Assembly: GCA_034114085.1 (NCBI GenBank)
Contig: JAXEWB010000040.1
Span: forward strand, 231,748 to 295,747
Reading direction: 5' to 3'
DNA: 64,000 nt
From: Spiro-02 sp034114085
GTDB taxonomy: Bacteria; Spirochaetota; Spirochaetia; Sphaerochaetales; Sphaerochaetaceae
The notes below the pieces were generated by a model. It did not search any database. It had not been told where the DNA came from and worked only from the letters and a program-made list of their open reading frames with translations. Shown here piece after piece: positions 15,885-24,241 of the stretch; the first letter of the stretch is position 1; each line of letters starts with the position of its first letter. Position numbers and translations under genes: made by a program.

Positions 15885-16817
15885 ATGTGGCATACCATCA
15901 CAATGATTTTTCCATACGCCATCGCATATACCATTCCTATGCTGGTTACGGCCCTCGGCGGTCTGTATTCGGAACGAAGCGGTGTGACGAACCTCGGCCT
16001 TGAAGGTCTGATGCTGATCGGTTATTTCGCCAGCGCCATTACCATCAAGTTCATGGAAGGGTATTCCTATGCGGTCGCGTTGCCGCTCGGCCTGTTGGCC
16101 GCGATGGTCGCCGGTGCGATTTTCTCACTGTTGCACGCTTTCGCCGCAATCAACCTTAAGGCGGACCAGGTAATCAGCGGTACCGCGATCAACATGTTGG
16201 CCAGCGCCCTGACCGTATATCTTGCCCGCACAATCGCCGGTAGCGGCAACGTCCGCATCATGATGGGCATTATCCGCAACGATGTCCCGATATTGTCCAA
16301 GATTCCCCTATTGGGGCCGCTGTTCTTCTCGCAGAGCTACTGGAGTACTTGGCTGTGCCTGCTGATTTGGGGCCTTTCTTGGCTGTTGCTGTACAAAACT
16401 TCGTTTGGGTTGCGGCTTCGGGCCTGTGGCGAACACCCTTCCGCCGTCGCATCCGCCGGTATCAATGTCCATGCGATGCGGTACTTCGGAGTAGTGATGA
16501 GCGGCGCGCTCGCCGGTCTGGGCGGCGGCGTCATCCTGATTACCTATTCCGGAGAGTTCAACGGCAGTGTCGCCGGTTTGGGATTCCTGTCGATCGCCGC
16601 ATTGATCTTCGGCCAATGGAAGCCGCTCGGTATTCTTGGCGCGACGTTCTTCTTCGGCATCGCCACGACGATAGCGAATGTGTCCCAGGTCATTCCACAG
16701 CTCGGCGTCGTTCCGCCAGTGATATTCAAGGTCTTCCCGTATGTCGTCACCTTGTTGGCGTTGGTCGCGTTCTCAAAGAAATCGGCTGCGCCCAAGGCTT
16801 CGGGAGAACCCTTCTAG
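15885..16817 (+). CDS. Nucleoside ABC transporter permease 2 (NupQ-like)
   Basis: The start lies one base after the preceding stop, with AAGGAGG just upstream inside the previous gene. The 310-residue, polytopic protein carries the family motif SERSGVTNLGLEGLMLIGY near the N-terminus and the loop FGLRLRACGEHPSAVASAGI. It pairs with the first permease in the BMP-type nucleoside importer. A hairpin follows the stop by about 30 bases. Confidence 0.93.
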   Translation: MWHTITMIFPYAIAYTIPMLVTALGGLYSERSGVTNLGLEGLMLIGYFASAITIKFMEGYSYAVALPLGLLAAMVAGAIFSLLHAFAAINLKADQVISGTAINMLASALTVYLARTIAGSGNVRIMMGIIRNDVPILSKIPLLGPLFFSQSYWSTWLCLLIWGLSWLLLYKTSFGLRLRACGEHPSAVASAGINVHAMRYFGVVMSGALAGLGGGVILITYSGEFNGSVAGLGFLSIAALIFGQWKPLGILGATFFFGIATTIANVSQVIPQLGVVPPVIFKVFPYVVTLLALVAFSKKSAAPKASGEPF

Positions 16818-16849
16818 GCGTAGGCCATTTCGCCTGTTCTCTCCATGTG

Positions 16850-16878
16850 ACACCCCGTCGTTTCTTTTGGCGGGGTGT
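16850..16878 (+). terminator. Terminator hairpin of the nucleoside importer operon
   Basis: ACACCCCG (16850-16857) pairs with CGGGGTGT (16871-16878). The loop is 13 bases. The T content after the stem is low, so efficiency is uncertain. Confidence 0.6.
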
Positions 16879-17085
16879 TGCCGTCTATTGGTGATGGGTG
16901 ATGAAGACTGAAACAAAGAATGACAAGGCAAACGACCGGGCGGATACAGTAGGCGCGGAACGTAGGAGCTGTACGAAATTGGGCCGCCGAAGTATGCGCG
17001 GAATGTCTGGAGCATGGCCTAGGTCGCCTACATCGCCCCCGTCTCCCTCCTCGACAGAAAATCCATCATTTTTATCGTGGACGAT

Positions 17086-17114
17086 TTGAATTTTTTTTGA
17101 ATTTCTGATATAAG
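17086..17114 (+). promoter_or_regulatory. Promoter of a short hairpin transcript
   Basis: TTGAAT (17086-17091) and TATAAG (17109-17114) are exactly 17 bases apart. The predicted transcription start near 17121 is four bases before a long hairpin. Confidence 0.6.
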
Positions 17115-17120
17115 CTCAAC

Positions 17121-17174
17121 AACAACGTGTGGCATTGACTGCGTAAAACCAGTTGCATGCCGCACGTTTTTTTT
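17121..17174 (+). ncRNA. Candidate small hairpin RNA or attenuator leader
   Basis: The stem ACGTGTGGCA (17125-17134) / TGCCGCACGT (17158-17167) encloses a second paired segment ACTG/CAGT around the loop CGTAAAAC and is followed by eight T. Almost the whole predicted transcript of about 54 bases is one intrinsic-terminator-like structure. It could be a discrete small RNA, or an attenuator controlling the MATE gene 320 bases downstream. I do not recognise it as a known RNA family. Confidence 0.45.
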
Positions 17175-17497
17175 GTTTGGACAATGGGGGTGTCGTTGGT
17201 TTCTCAGCCTGTCGTTCCTATGGCGCAGGCCTGTCGATTCCTTCCTGGTCGTTCCCGTTCTCCATTGCACGCTTGCTTGGACGAATCTTCGTCCCGTCCT
17301 GTCGTTGTGCCGCGGCCCGGTCATGCTCAGGCATGATGCGGCGGTGTCACCGACGATGAGGGGGATGGCGGGTGTATAGATAACGATTATATCGCGGAAC
17401 GATGAATCTCAGCGTGTTGCCAAAGGCGTAAATCCAGCTTTTAGGCGGCGCGCTGTTTTTGTATGGCCGTAGATTGGACGGCAAGAGAGGTCTGTAT

Positions 17498-18892
17498 ATG
17501 AATGAATTTGGTGGCAACAGGTTTCTTGAAAAAGAAAAGCTTGGCAAATTGATGCGGCGGTATGGGATTCCCTGCGTAATCTCGCTTCTGGTGGCGGCGT
17601 TGTACAACATTGTGGACCAGATATTCATCGCCAACGCCGATTATCTCGGCTCGTATGGTAACGCCGCCAACACGGTGGTCTTTCCGTTGACGGTGGTGGC
17701 GCTGGCGATCGCCGTCATGATCGGTGATGGGTGTTGCGCGTTCGTCAGTATCAGTCTAGGTGCGAAGAACGAGGAGGACGCCCACAGAAGCGTCGGAAAC
17801 GCCATCATCCTCTGTGTGGGCAGCAGCCTGTTGTTGACTGCTGCCTATCTGGTGTTCCAAAACCAGATACTGGCCGCGTTCGGCGGACGAGTGAACGCTG
17901 AAACCTTCGCCCTGTCCAAGGAGTATTTCCTATACATCGCTATTGGTCTTCCATTCTACATGTTCGGCCAGGCGATGAACCCCGTCATTCGGTCCGATGG
18001 CAGCCCCCGTTTCGCGATGGCTTCAACGCTGGCGGGTGCCGTCATCAACATCATCCTCGACCCCGTTTTTATCTTCATATTCAGGTGGGGGATGATGGGT
18101 GCGGCGGTCGCTACGGTGATCGGACAAATCCTTACCGCGGTTCTTGCGGTCTGGTATCTGTGTCGTATGAAGTCGGTAAGACTAAACAGGGAGAGCTTCC
18201 TCTTGAACCGGAACGTGATTTCCCGTTTTCTACCGCTGGGGGCCTGCAGTTTTCTGTCCCAGATTTCACTAGTCGCAGCTATGGCCGCGATCAACAACAT
18301 GATTCGCAAATATGGTGCGCTCGACCCGATTTTCGGACAGCCCCGGTATGCGCAGATTCCCATGGCCGTCGTCGGAATCGTCATGAAGTTCTTCCAAATC
18401 GTCATCTCTACCGCGGTCGGCCTTGCCGCGGGATGCATCCCTATCGTCGGCTACAATATCGGGGCGGGAAGGAAAGACCGGGCGAAGAGACTGTTCACCT
18501 ATCTGCTGATTTCTGAAGCGGTGGTCGGCGCGCTGGCGTTGTTCGCCACCGAAGTCTTTCCCGGACAGCTCATCAACATTTTCGGCGCGGCGAACGAAAG
18601 CGTCCACTATACGGAATTCGCCATCAAATCATTCAGAATCTATCTTTGCATGATGATCCTGGCCTGTGTGAACAAGGCTACGTTCATCTACCTCCAGTCC
18701 CTTGGGAAAGCGTTGCTTTCCACATCGCTGTCAATGGTGCGCGAGGTTGTTTTCGGCGTGGGGTTTGCCTTGTCGCTGCCGATATTCTTCGGTTTGGACG
18801 GCATCCTGTACTCAATGCCGGTGTCCGATGTCCTGACATTCCTGATTTCCGTTGTCGCAATTGCCCGCACCTACCGTTCTCTGGGCAGATGA
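17498..18892 (+). CDS. MATE family multidrug exporter
   Basis: The start at 17498 (MNEFGGNRFLEKEKLGKLM) follows AGAGG; the upstream in-frame ATG at 17459 has no ribosome site. The 464-residue protein has the two six-helix halves of a MATE (multidrug and toxic compound extrusion) antiporter, with GIPCVISLLVAALYNIVDQIF in the first helix, typical of the DinF/NorM-like clostridial branch, and MNPVIRSDGSPRFAMAST in the middle. Such proteins expel cationic drugs or metabolites using Na+ or H+. No regulator is adjacent. Confidence 0.93.
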   Translation: MNEFGGNRFLEKEKLGKLMRRYGIPCVISLLVAALYNIVDQIFIANADYLGSYGNAANTVVFPLTVVALAIAVMIGDGCCAFVSISLGAKNEEDAHRSVGNAIILCVGSSLLLTAAYLVFQNQILAAFGGRVNAETFALSKEYFLYIAIGLPFYMFGQAMNPVIRSDGSPRFAMASTLAGAVINIILDPVFIFIFRWGMMGAAVATVIGQILTAVLAVWYLCRMKSVRLNRESFLLNRNVISRFLPLGACSFLSQISLVAAMAAINNMIRKYGALDPIFGQPRYAQIPMAVVGIVMKFFQIVISTAVGLAAGCIPIVGYNIGAGRKDRAKRLFTYLLISEAVVGALALFATEVFPGQLINIFGAANESVHYTEFAIKSFRIYLCMMILACVNKATFIYLQSLGKALLSTSLSMVREVVFGVGFALSLPIFFGLDGILYSMPVSDVLTFLISVVAIARTYRSLGR

Positions 18893-19345
18893 TTGTTTCC
18901 GGCTGCCGTACGTCTCCCGCACGTCCCCCCGGTCTGAGTTTTGGTTTAACTCTGTCCGGGTGGATGATGTCTTATGTTCCGCATATATTCTTGGCCTGTA
19001 TTCGGGGCGTACCTCATGAGCAATCGTTGGCTACAAACAGTAATTTGCATCCTGCATGTCGGTGCTACGTCTTGCCGATATGGGGAGTGCGTTTCCCCGG
19101 TATTGTTGTTCACACACTGAGAGTTCTCCTATATCGCTCAGGTTCCGCCCACGTCACCGAGGTCGCTCATATCGCTCAAATTTTGCCTGTATCGCTGAAG
19201 TGGTCCATATCGCTCAGGTGCCGCCCATATCAGAAACAGCCATTAGGTAAAAAATATTCGTTCATCGCCGTGTAGTCTCATTAAGGCCTGCTGGAACGGG
19301 ACGACTGTTCGCTTTCGGCTATTTTGTGTATCATCGAACAGACAT
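18893..19345. other. Intergenic region with degenerate short repeats
   Basis: There is no convincing gene. The second half contains a cluster of TATCGCTCA-type repeats (19131-19232), and around 19050 GTGCTACGTC resembles the reverse complement of the 20-bp array units at 0.95-1.3 kb. No clear promoter or terminator was seen. Confidence 0.55.
19131..19232. repeat. Cluster of TATCGCTCA repeats
   Basis: ATATCGCTCAGGTTCCGCCC, ATATCGCTCAAATTTTGCC, GTATCGCTGAAGTGGTCC and ATATCGCTCAGGTGCCGCCC follow one another at irregular spacing. A related inverted form occurs near 46998-47080. Confidence 0.65.
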
Positions 19346-19738
19346 ATGAAACCTACCGTGAGACGTCTGCTCCTTATTTTGTTGATCCTCTGCGCCTTGA
19401 TTTCCTTGGGACTGGGAATCTATCTGTTCGTGTCGCGCCCCCGGGACTTCGGTGGCCTTTCGTTGACAGAAGGCCCTCTGAACATGGTCAATCTGTTGAA
19501 TCGGGAATATCCGACCTATGGTGACGCATCGCCGGATTTGCCAGCCGAGGACAAGGCTCCGGAGAAAGAGCCCGGGGTGTTGCTCACGGGGCAGGATTTT
19601 TCCGCGTCGATTCTCAAGGACGGCCGTACCGGAGTCAGACTGGACATCTCGGACGATATCGATTGGGATATCTCTTTTGATGCGAACCCATGGGAAAAAC
19701 AATATAGCTTTACTACGGAATGGACCCTGCATTTGTGA
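19346..19738 (+). CDS. Small membrane-anchored protein of unknown function
   Basis: The 130-residue product begins MKPTVRRLLLILLILCALIS and continues hydrophobically to about residue 29, a signal anchor followed by about 100 outward-facing, acidic residues (GDASPDLPAEDKAPEKEPGV and DISDDIDWDISFDA). No domain is recognised. No good Shine-Dalgarno sequence precedes the ATG. It lies about 110 bases before purine nucleoside phosphorylase, with no obvious link. It is likely a real gene because the frame is coherent and shows a typical anchor, but the function is unknown. Confidence 0.55.
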   Translation: MKPTVRRLLLILLILCALISLGLGIYLFVSRPRDFGGLSLTEGPLNMVNLLNREYPTYGDASPDLPAEDKAPEKEPGVLLTGQDFSASILKDGRTGVRLDISDDIDWDISFDANPWEKQYSFTTEWTLHL

Positions 19739-19852
19739 CTTTCCCTTTCCCTGAAAAACAGCTACACTGAAAACAACATAATCCATCGGTCAGAGCCATC
19801 CGTCCCTCTGTCGGGGCGTGGTTCAGCGCATGGCGTACTAGGAGGGATGCAT

Positions 19853-20686
19853 ATGGAAGATCTCATGAAGAAATTACAGGAAGCGGCTGTATATATCAAA
19901 GCCAGAATTGGCAAAACCCCAGTGGAAATCGGAATGGTTCTTGGCAGCGGCCTTGGCGGCCTTGCCGATGAACTCTCCGAAGCCATCGCTATTCCTTACA
20001 AGGATATTCCCCACTTCCCCGTTTCAACGGTGCCCGGACATGCCGGACGGCTGGTCGTCGGCCTGCTCGAAGGACGCCGGGTGCTTTGCATGCAGGGGCG
20101 GTTCCACTTCTATGAAGGCTATTCGATGGACAAAGTTGTATTCCCGATCCAGGTCATGAAGCTTTTGGGAATCAGAAACCTGTTGCTGACCAACGCCGCC
20201 GGGTGCGTAAATGAGAATTGGAAACCGGGCGACCTTATGATCATCAAAGACCACATCAAACTGATTGCTGACAATCCAATGCGCGGGCCGAACTGCGACG
20301 ACCTAGGGCTTCGTTTCTTTGACATGTCCAAGGCCTACAACCCCTCGTTGCGAACTATGGCTTTGAAATGTGGCAAGGAACTGGGGCTTGAATTGCGCGA
20401 AGGCGTCTACCAGCTCTTTACCGGCCCTTCGTTTGAAACCCCTGCGGAGGTCCGGTTCGCGCGACTGTGCGGCGCCGATGCCGTTGGCATGTCCACTGTG
20501 CCGGAAACCATCGCCGCAAACCATTGCGGAATCAAGGTGCTTGGTATCAGCTGCTTGACCAACATGGCAGCCGGAATTCTCGACCAGCCGCTGGACCATG
20601 AAGAAGTTCTGGAAACTGGCGAGCGGGTAAAGTCTTCCTTCACCGCATTGGTGAAAAGCGTCATCCGCCATTGGCCTGTCGCCTGA
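19853..20686 (+). CDS. punA: Purine nucleoside phosphorylase
   Basis: AGGAGG at 19840-19845 places the start at the ATG of 19853 rather than 19847. The 277-residue enzyme belongs to the trimeric purine nucleoside phosphorylase family. It cleaves inosine or guanosine with phosphate to free base and ribose-1-phosphate in the cytoplasm. Visible motifs are VLGSGLGGLAD (phosphate loop), PGHAGRLVVG, QGRFHFYEGYS (conserved His), LTNAAGCVN, GPSFETPAEVRFAR (base-binding Glu) and SCLTNMAAGI (Asn). It acts downstream of the BMP-type nucleoside importer encoded at 11.8-16.8 kb. A cupin gene follows after 34 bases. Confidence 0.95.
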   Translation: MEDLMKKLQEAAVYIKARIGKTPVEIGMVLGSGLGGLADELSEAIAIPYKDIPHFPVSTVPGHAGRLVVGLLEGRRVLCMQGRFHFYEGYSMDKVVFPIQVMKLLGIRNLLLTNAAGCVNENWKPGDLMIIKDHIKLIADNPMRGPNCDDLGLRFFDMSKAYNPSLRTMALKCGKELGLELREGVYQLFTGPSFETPAEVRFARLCGADAVGMSTVPETIAANHCGIKVLGISCLTNMAAGILDQPLDHEEVLETGERVKSSFTALVKSVIRHWPVA

Positions 20687-20720
20687 CCGTCGGGTTCCAC
20701 TGCGAAACGGGAGGACCGTT

Positions 20721-21260
20721 ATGAAACGACTGACGGCGCGGGAAGTGATAGACCTTCTTGATCTTGAACCTTTGAAAGGGGAGGGCGGCTATTTCAAGTT
20801 CGTCCACGCCTGTCTTGACGCCGAAGGGACACGGTCGGCGGGAACCATCTGGTATCTTGTCACGCCCGACAGCTATTCTTCACTCCACTGGTTGCCGACC
20901 GACGAAGTCTGGTATCATTGTCTAGGCGATCCGTTGGATCAGCTGTTGCTGGCTCCCGACGGAACGCACTGCCGCAGAAGGTTGGGTTCCGACCTTGCGG
21001 CGGGGGAACGTCCCGTGTCCATCGTTCCCGGACGCTATTGGCAGGGGACGAAGCTCACCGGTTTTTCGCATGGCATGCCAGGAGATGTCATGGCGGACGG
21101 TATGTCGGCCGTGGAATGCGATGACCACCAACGATTCGGTTACGCCCTGTGCTGTACGATGATGAGCCCCCCATACGATGAAACGACATATCGGCAGGGA
21201 GATATTGACTTGTTGCTGCAATATCCCAACTGTCCTATGATTCGGGATTTTCTCGGATAG
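20721..21260 (+). CDS. DUF985 cupin-fold protein
   Basis: This 179-residue protein matches the DUF985 cupin family: LTAREVIDLLDLEPLKGEGG at the N-terminus, the TIWYLVTPDSYSSLHWLPTD and EVWYHCLGDPLDQLLLAPDG beta-strand motifs, and RRRLGSDLAAGERPVSIVP. The SSLHWLPTDEVWY part supplies the His/Glu residues usual in the metal-binding cupin pocket. The biochemical role of the family is not established. GGGAGG lies upstream of the ATG. It may be cotranscribed with purine nucleoside phosphorylase, 34 bases upstream. Confidence 0.8.
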   Translation: MKRLTAREVIDLLDLEPLKGEGGYFKFVHACLDAEGTRSAGTIWYLVTPDSYSSLHWLPTDEVWYHCLGDPLDQLLLAPDGTHCRRRLGSDLAAGERPVSIVPGRYWQGTKLTGFSHGMPGDVMADGMSAVECDDHQRFGYALCCTMMSPPYDETTYRQGDIDLLLQYPNCPMIRDFLG

Positions 21261-21493
21261 GCGATTGGCGACGGCGACTAGTTGCCGGGACTTGTCAGCT
21301 GGCAGACCACCTGGGCAAGCGGCATGGACTGGCTTCCCTCCTAAAAAAACGGCAAGTCCCGGGAAAGGCCGGTTTTCGCGAACATGCTTGCTTGCGCAAT
21401 GGTACGGACTATCCAATGACACAAGGATACTGCGGCTACAAGGGCATATTTCGCACAAGGATAGGCTGAGCGGATAAGGAAAAGGGAAATGCT

Positions 21494-22243
21494 ATGGATA
21501 GTGCTTTGATTGGCAAGGTCGTATTGGTTTCCGGTGGCTCCAGCAACCTTGGCGCGGCAATTTGCCGTGCGTTCTCCCATGAAGGGGCTATCGTTGTCTG
21601 TACTTGGGCTTCCGAAACGGGCAGGACGAAAGCCGAGGCTTTGGCAAAGGAATTGCCTGCCTGCCGCTGTGTCGCCATGGATGTGTGCAACGAGCAGTCT
21701 GTACAGCGGACCTTGCGTACCATAGAGAAAACTGAAGGACGTTTGGATGTACTGGTGAACAATGGCGGGGTGTTCACTTGCTCTGAACAGGAGCTATTGC
21801 CTGAAGCCGACTGGGACAGGGTGTTCGACACGAACGTCAAAGGAATATGGCGTACTTGTCGAAACGCATTGCCCTTGCTCAAGGCTTCCCAACCAAGCGC
21901 CATCGTCAATATCGCCAGCATCAACGCAGTCCATCCTGGGTTCGGGGGCACTGTCCATTACGATGCGTCCAAGGGAGCGGTCGTGTCCTTTACGAGGTCG
22001 CTCGCTGAAGAAATCGGTGGTGGCGGGGTACGTGTCAATGCCATTGCGCCAGGCTTGCTCGACGCTCCATACCTCCACGCCGACAACAATGAACTGGGGC
22101 CGATGTATGGACGTCGCGCAGTGCTTGGACGGATGGTCCAGCCCGCCGACGTAGCGTCGGTAGCGGTCTTTCTGGCTTCGCCCTTGTCCGGAGGAATCGT
22201 TGGGGAGACGATTGTAGTTGATTGCGGCTATCTATTGCGGTAA
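21494..22243 (+). CDS. Short-chain dehydrogenase/reductase (FabG-like)
   Basis: This 249-residue protein is a classical SDR with a Rossmann fold: VLVSGGSSNLGAAICRAFS as the nucleotide-binding loop, VNNGG in the NAG motif, IVNIASINAV with the catalytic Ser and YDASKGAVV with the catalytic Tyr and Lys. The C-terminal part ends with VRVNAIAPGLLDAP and GGIVGETIVVDCGY, typical of 3-oxoacyl-reductase-like members. The substrate is unknown and the genomic neighbours (purine salvage, phosphoesterase) do not identify it. AAAGGGAAA precedes the start. Confidence 0.88.
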   Translation: MDSALIGKVVLVSGGSSNLGAAICRAFSHEGAIVVCTWASETGRTKAEALAKELPACRCVAMDVCNEQSVQRTLRTIEKTEGRLDVLVNNGGVFTCSEQELLPEADWDRVFDTNVKGIWRTCRNALPLLKASQPSAIVNIASINAVHPGFGGTVHYDASKGAVVSFTRSLAEEIGGGGVRVNAIAPGLLDAPYLHADNNELGPMYGRRAVLGRMVQPADVASVAVFLASPLSGGIVGETIVVDCGYLLR

Positions 22244-22255
22244 TCTTGGGGATGA

Positions 22256-22960
22256 ATGATGAAGATACTCTGTATTTCCGACACGACCGATCCTCTGGTA
22301 TACTCCCCGAATATTGGCGAACGATATGCGGATATCGATTGTGTCATTTCATCCGGCGATTTGCCGCTGAGGTACTATGAGTACATCCTTTCATCCTTGA
22401 ACAAACCACTCTTTTTTGTCTTCGGCAACCACAATCTGGAACACCAGCACATGTTCCTGCCTGGAAACCCATACTACGGCAGCGTCCGCTCAAATTTCAA
22501 GGATGTGATTACCGCAACCGCACTACCCCCCTTCGGCGGAGATTTCGTGGATGGCAAGGTGCTGTACAGCAAGCGCCATGACCTGTTGATTGCTGGCCTG
22601 GGAGGCTCAATGCGGTACAACGCCGGAGGCAATCAGTTCACGGACAATGAAATGTTTTGGCGAATCATCCGCATGGTCCCCCGCCTCCTATGGAACAAGC
22701 TTCGTTACGGACGGTATCTTGATATTTTAGTCACCCATGCGCCTCCGTTGGGAATCAACGACGATATTGATCCCTGCCATACCGGTTTCAAGGCGTTCCT
22801 ATGGTTCATGGATTGGTTCAAGCCAAAATATCTGCTGCACGGGCATGTTCATATGATCGATATGAACTCGCCGAGGGAAATCGTCTACCGTGACACGACG
22901 GTAATCAACATCTATCAGAACTACATCTTGAACGATGATGAATTAGGAAGACACGTATGA
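22256..22960 (+). CDS. Metallophosphoesterase of the SDxxDP subfamily
   Basis: The 234-residue protein has most of the calcineurin-like metallophosphoesterase signature: ISSGDLPLRYYEY (GD), FVFGNHNLEHQH (GNH), VTHAPPLG (H) and LLHGHVHMID (GHxH). The first motif is CISDTTDPLVYSP, with Thr where the usual D-x-H has His, a feature shared by an atypical subfamily with SDxxDPxxYSP. The metal site may therefore be altered. The substrate is unknown. Its stop overlaps the start of the ParB-like gene by four bases (ATGA), so the two are translated together. Confidence 0.88.
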   Translation: MMKILCISDTTDPLVYSPNIGERYADIDCVISSGDLPLRYYEYILSSLNKPLFFVFGNHNLEHQHMFLPGNPYYGSVRSNFKDVITATALPPFGGDFVDGKVLYSKRHDLLIAGLGGSMRYNAGGNQFTDNEMFWRIIRMVPRLLWNKLRYGRYLDILVTHAPPLGINDDIDPCHTGFKAFLWFMDWFKPKYLLHGHVHMIDMNSPREIVYRDTTVINIYQNYILNDDELGRHV

Positions 22961-23868
22961 AAGATGAACTTTCGTATCAGTCCGGCGAAGACTTTACAAA
23001 AGCTCGGGCCCGTGGCCGTATGCAGTCAATCCTCTCGACCCTGCAATGGAAGAACTCCGATTTGCTCTCCTTCTACGAAGTGACGGCGTTGCTCAAGCCG
23101 AAGCATGAAACCTATCTGGGCATGCGTACCATCCCGATAGACAAGATCATTGGTTCGGAAGGCAGGTATCATGATTTTACCCTGGCTTTCTATCCGAAGA
23201 AAGAACTGCTGAGAACCCGATGGGAGAGTATCGACCGCGCTCATCATCAGTATGTGAACCTGCCTCCGATCAGCGTATACAAGCTGGGCGACTGGTACTT
23301 CGTCCGTGACGGCAACCACCGCGTCTCCGTGGCCAAGACACAGGGTGTGGAGTTCATCGACGCCGAAGTCGTGGAGCTGGATTCCGAGATACCGATCGAG
23401 CCGGGCCTGACCAAACGACAACTGAGCAAGCGGGTCGTCAACTATGAACGCGAACGCTTCCTTGAGCTGTATCATCCTGAAAAATACCTCGACATGAGCC
23501 AGATTGAATTTACCGCCCCCGGCATGTACCCGGAAATGGTCAACCATATCCTCGTCCACAAGTATTACATCAACCAGAACCAGACAGAAGAAATTTCCTT
23601 TGAGGAAGCCGCCAAATCCTGGTTCGACAACGTATATATGCCGATTGTTCGCGAAATTCGTCATGAACGCCTGCTTTCCACGTTCCCCGGCCACACCGAG
23701 GGCGACCTCTACATGTGGATTGTCCGCCACTGGGATAACTTGAAGAACTCTACCGGCAGTCAGGATGTCTCGATCCATAAGGCGGCCTCGGACTATAAGA
23801 AACGATTTGGCAAGGGCACTTTCCAGAGATGGGTTGACCGGATGAAGGAAGTGCTTTCCAGAGACTGA
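22957..23868 (+). CDS. ParB-like N-terminal domain protein coupled to the phosphoesterase
   Basis: The 303-residue product carries a ParB/sulfiredoxin-like core: TYLGMRTIPIDKIIGSEGRY followed by LPPISVYKLGDWYFVRDGNH and RVSVAKTQGVEFIDAEVVEL. The GDxYFVRDGNHRVSVA motif marks a ParB-related family whose members are annotated as ParB-like or DUF4032-type proteins. There is no helix-turn-helix of true chromosome-partition ParB. The rest is a helical, charged region ending in KKRFGKGTFQRWVDRMKEVL. The start overlaps the metallophosphoesterase stop. The function is unknown; linkage suggests it works with the phosphoesterase on a nucleotide or nucleic-acid substrate. Confidence 0.75.
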   Translation: MKDELSYQSGEDFTKARARGRMQSILSTLQWKNSDLLSFYEVTALLKPKHETYLGMRTIPIDKIIGSEGRYHDFTLAFYPKKELLRTRWESIDRAHHQYVNLPPISVYKLGDWYFVRDGNHRVSVAKTQGVEFIDAEVVELDSEIPIEPGLTKRQLSKRVVNYERERFLELYHPEKYLDMSQIEFTAPGMYPEMVNHILVHKYYINQNQTEEISFEEAAKSWFDNVYMPIVREIRHERLLSTFPGHTEGDLYMWIVRHWDNLKNSTGSQDVSIHKAASDYKKRFGKGTFQRWVDRMKEVLSRD

Positions 23869-24241
23869 CTATGGCAAGCCATTGCCCCGATTCCCCGCGG
23901 CGCCTTCGGACACGCTTGACCTCGATTTTCCGGAACTTGAAACGTATCTTCCGTATTGCCCTGATCGGGTTTATAAAAATCTGTACAGAACGGGGCTCAT
24001 GCATGGCATATCTGCACAACGACAGGGAGCAGTTCAAGGAAACGATTGACTTCACATATGCTCGGACGGGCCGGGTTCAGTCGCCCGCTACCCACAGATA
24101 CCGGCCTTGCGGTCTGCTTCTCCGTTTCTGCCGTCCTGCGTGGCGGCGAGTCGTGTATATCCATGCCGCCGCCCGGTCCCGCCCCGTTCTTGGCGCTTGG
24201 CTGCTTGGCGCCGCCGCCCATCGTCCATCCTGGCGTCAAAT
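23869..24241. other. Intergenic region with a toxin-gene stub
   Basis: Between the ParB-like gene and the converging membrane-protein gene there is no complete gene. The only recognisable content is a 23-codon start of an AbiEii-like protein at 24003-24071. The GC-rich sequence after it up to 24241 shows nothing recognisable. Confidence 0.55.
24003..24071 (+). pseudogene. N-terminal stub of an AbiEii/AbiGii nucleotidyltransferase toxin
   Basis: The frame reads MAYLHNDREQFKETIDFTYA plus RTG and then departs into unrelated GC-rich sequence. The opening xxLHNDxExFxxxIxxxxxxTG is typical of the nucleotidyltransferase toxin of AbiE-type systems. No antitoxin or remaining toxin domain is present, so the locus is a deletion scar. 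Confidence 0.45.

Larger units (their letters stand above)
16818..17497. other. Intergenic region before the MATE gene
   Basis: It holds the terminator of the nucleoside importer (16850-16878) and a compact unit of promoter, hairpin and T-run (17086-17174). From 17180 to the MATE start nothing further is recognised. Confidence 0.6.
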
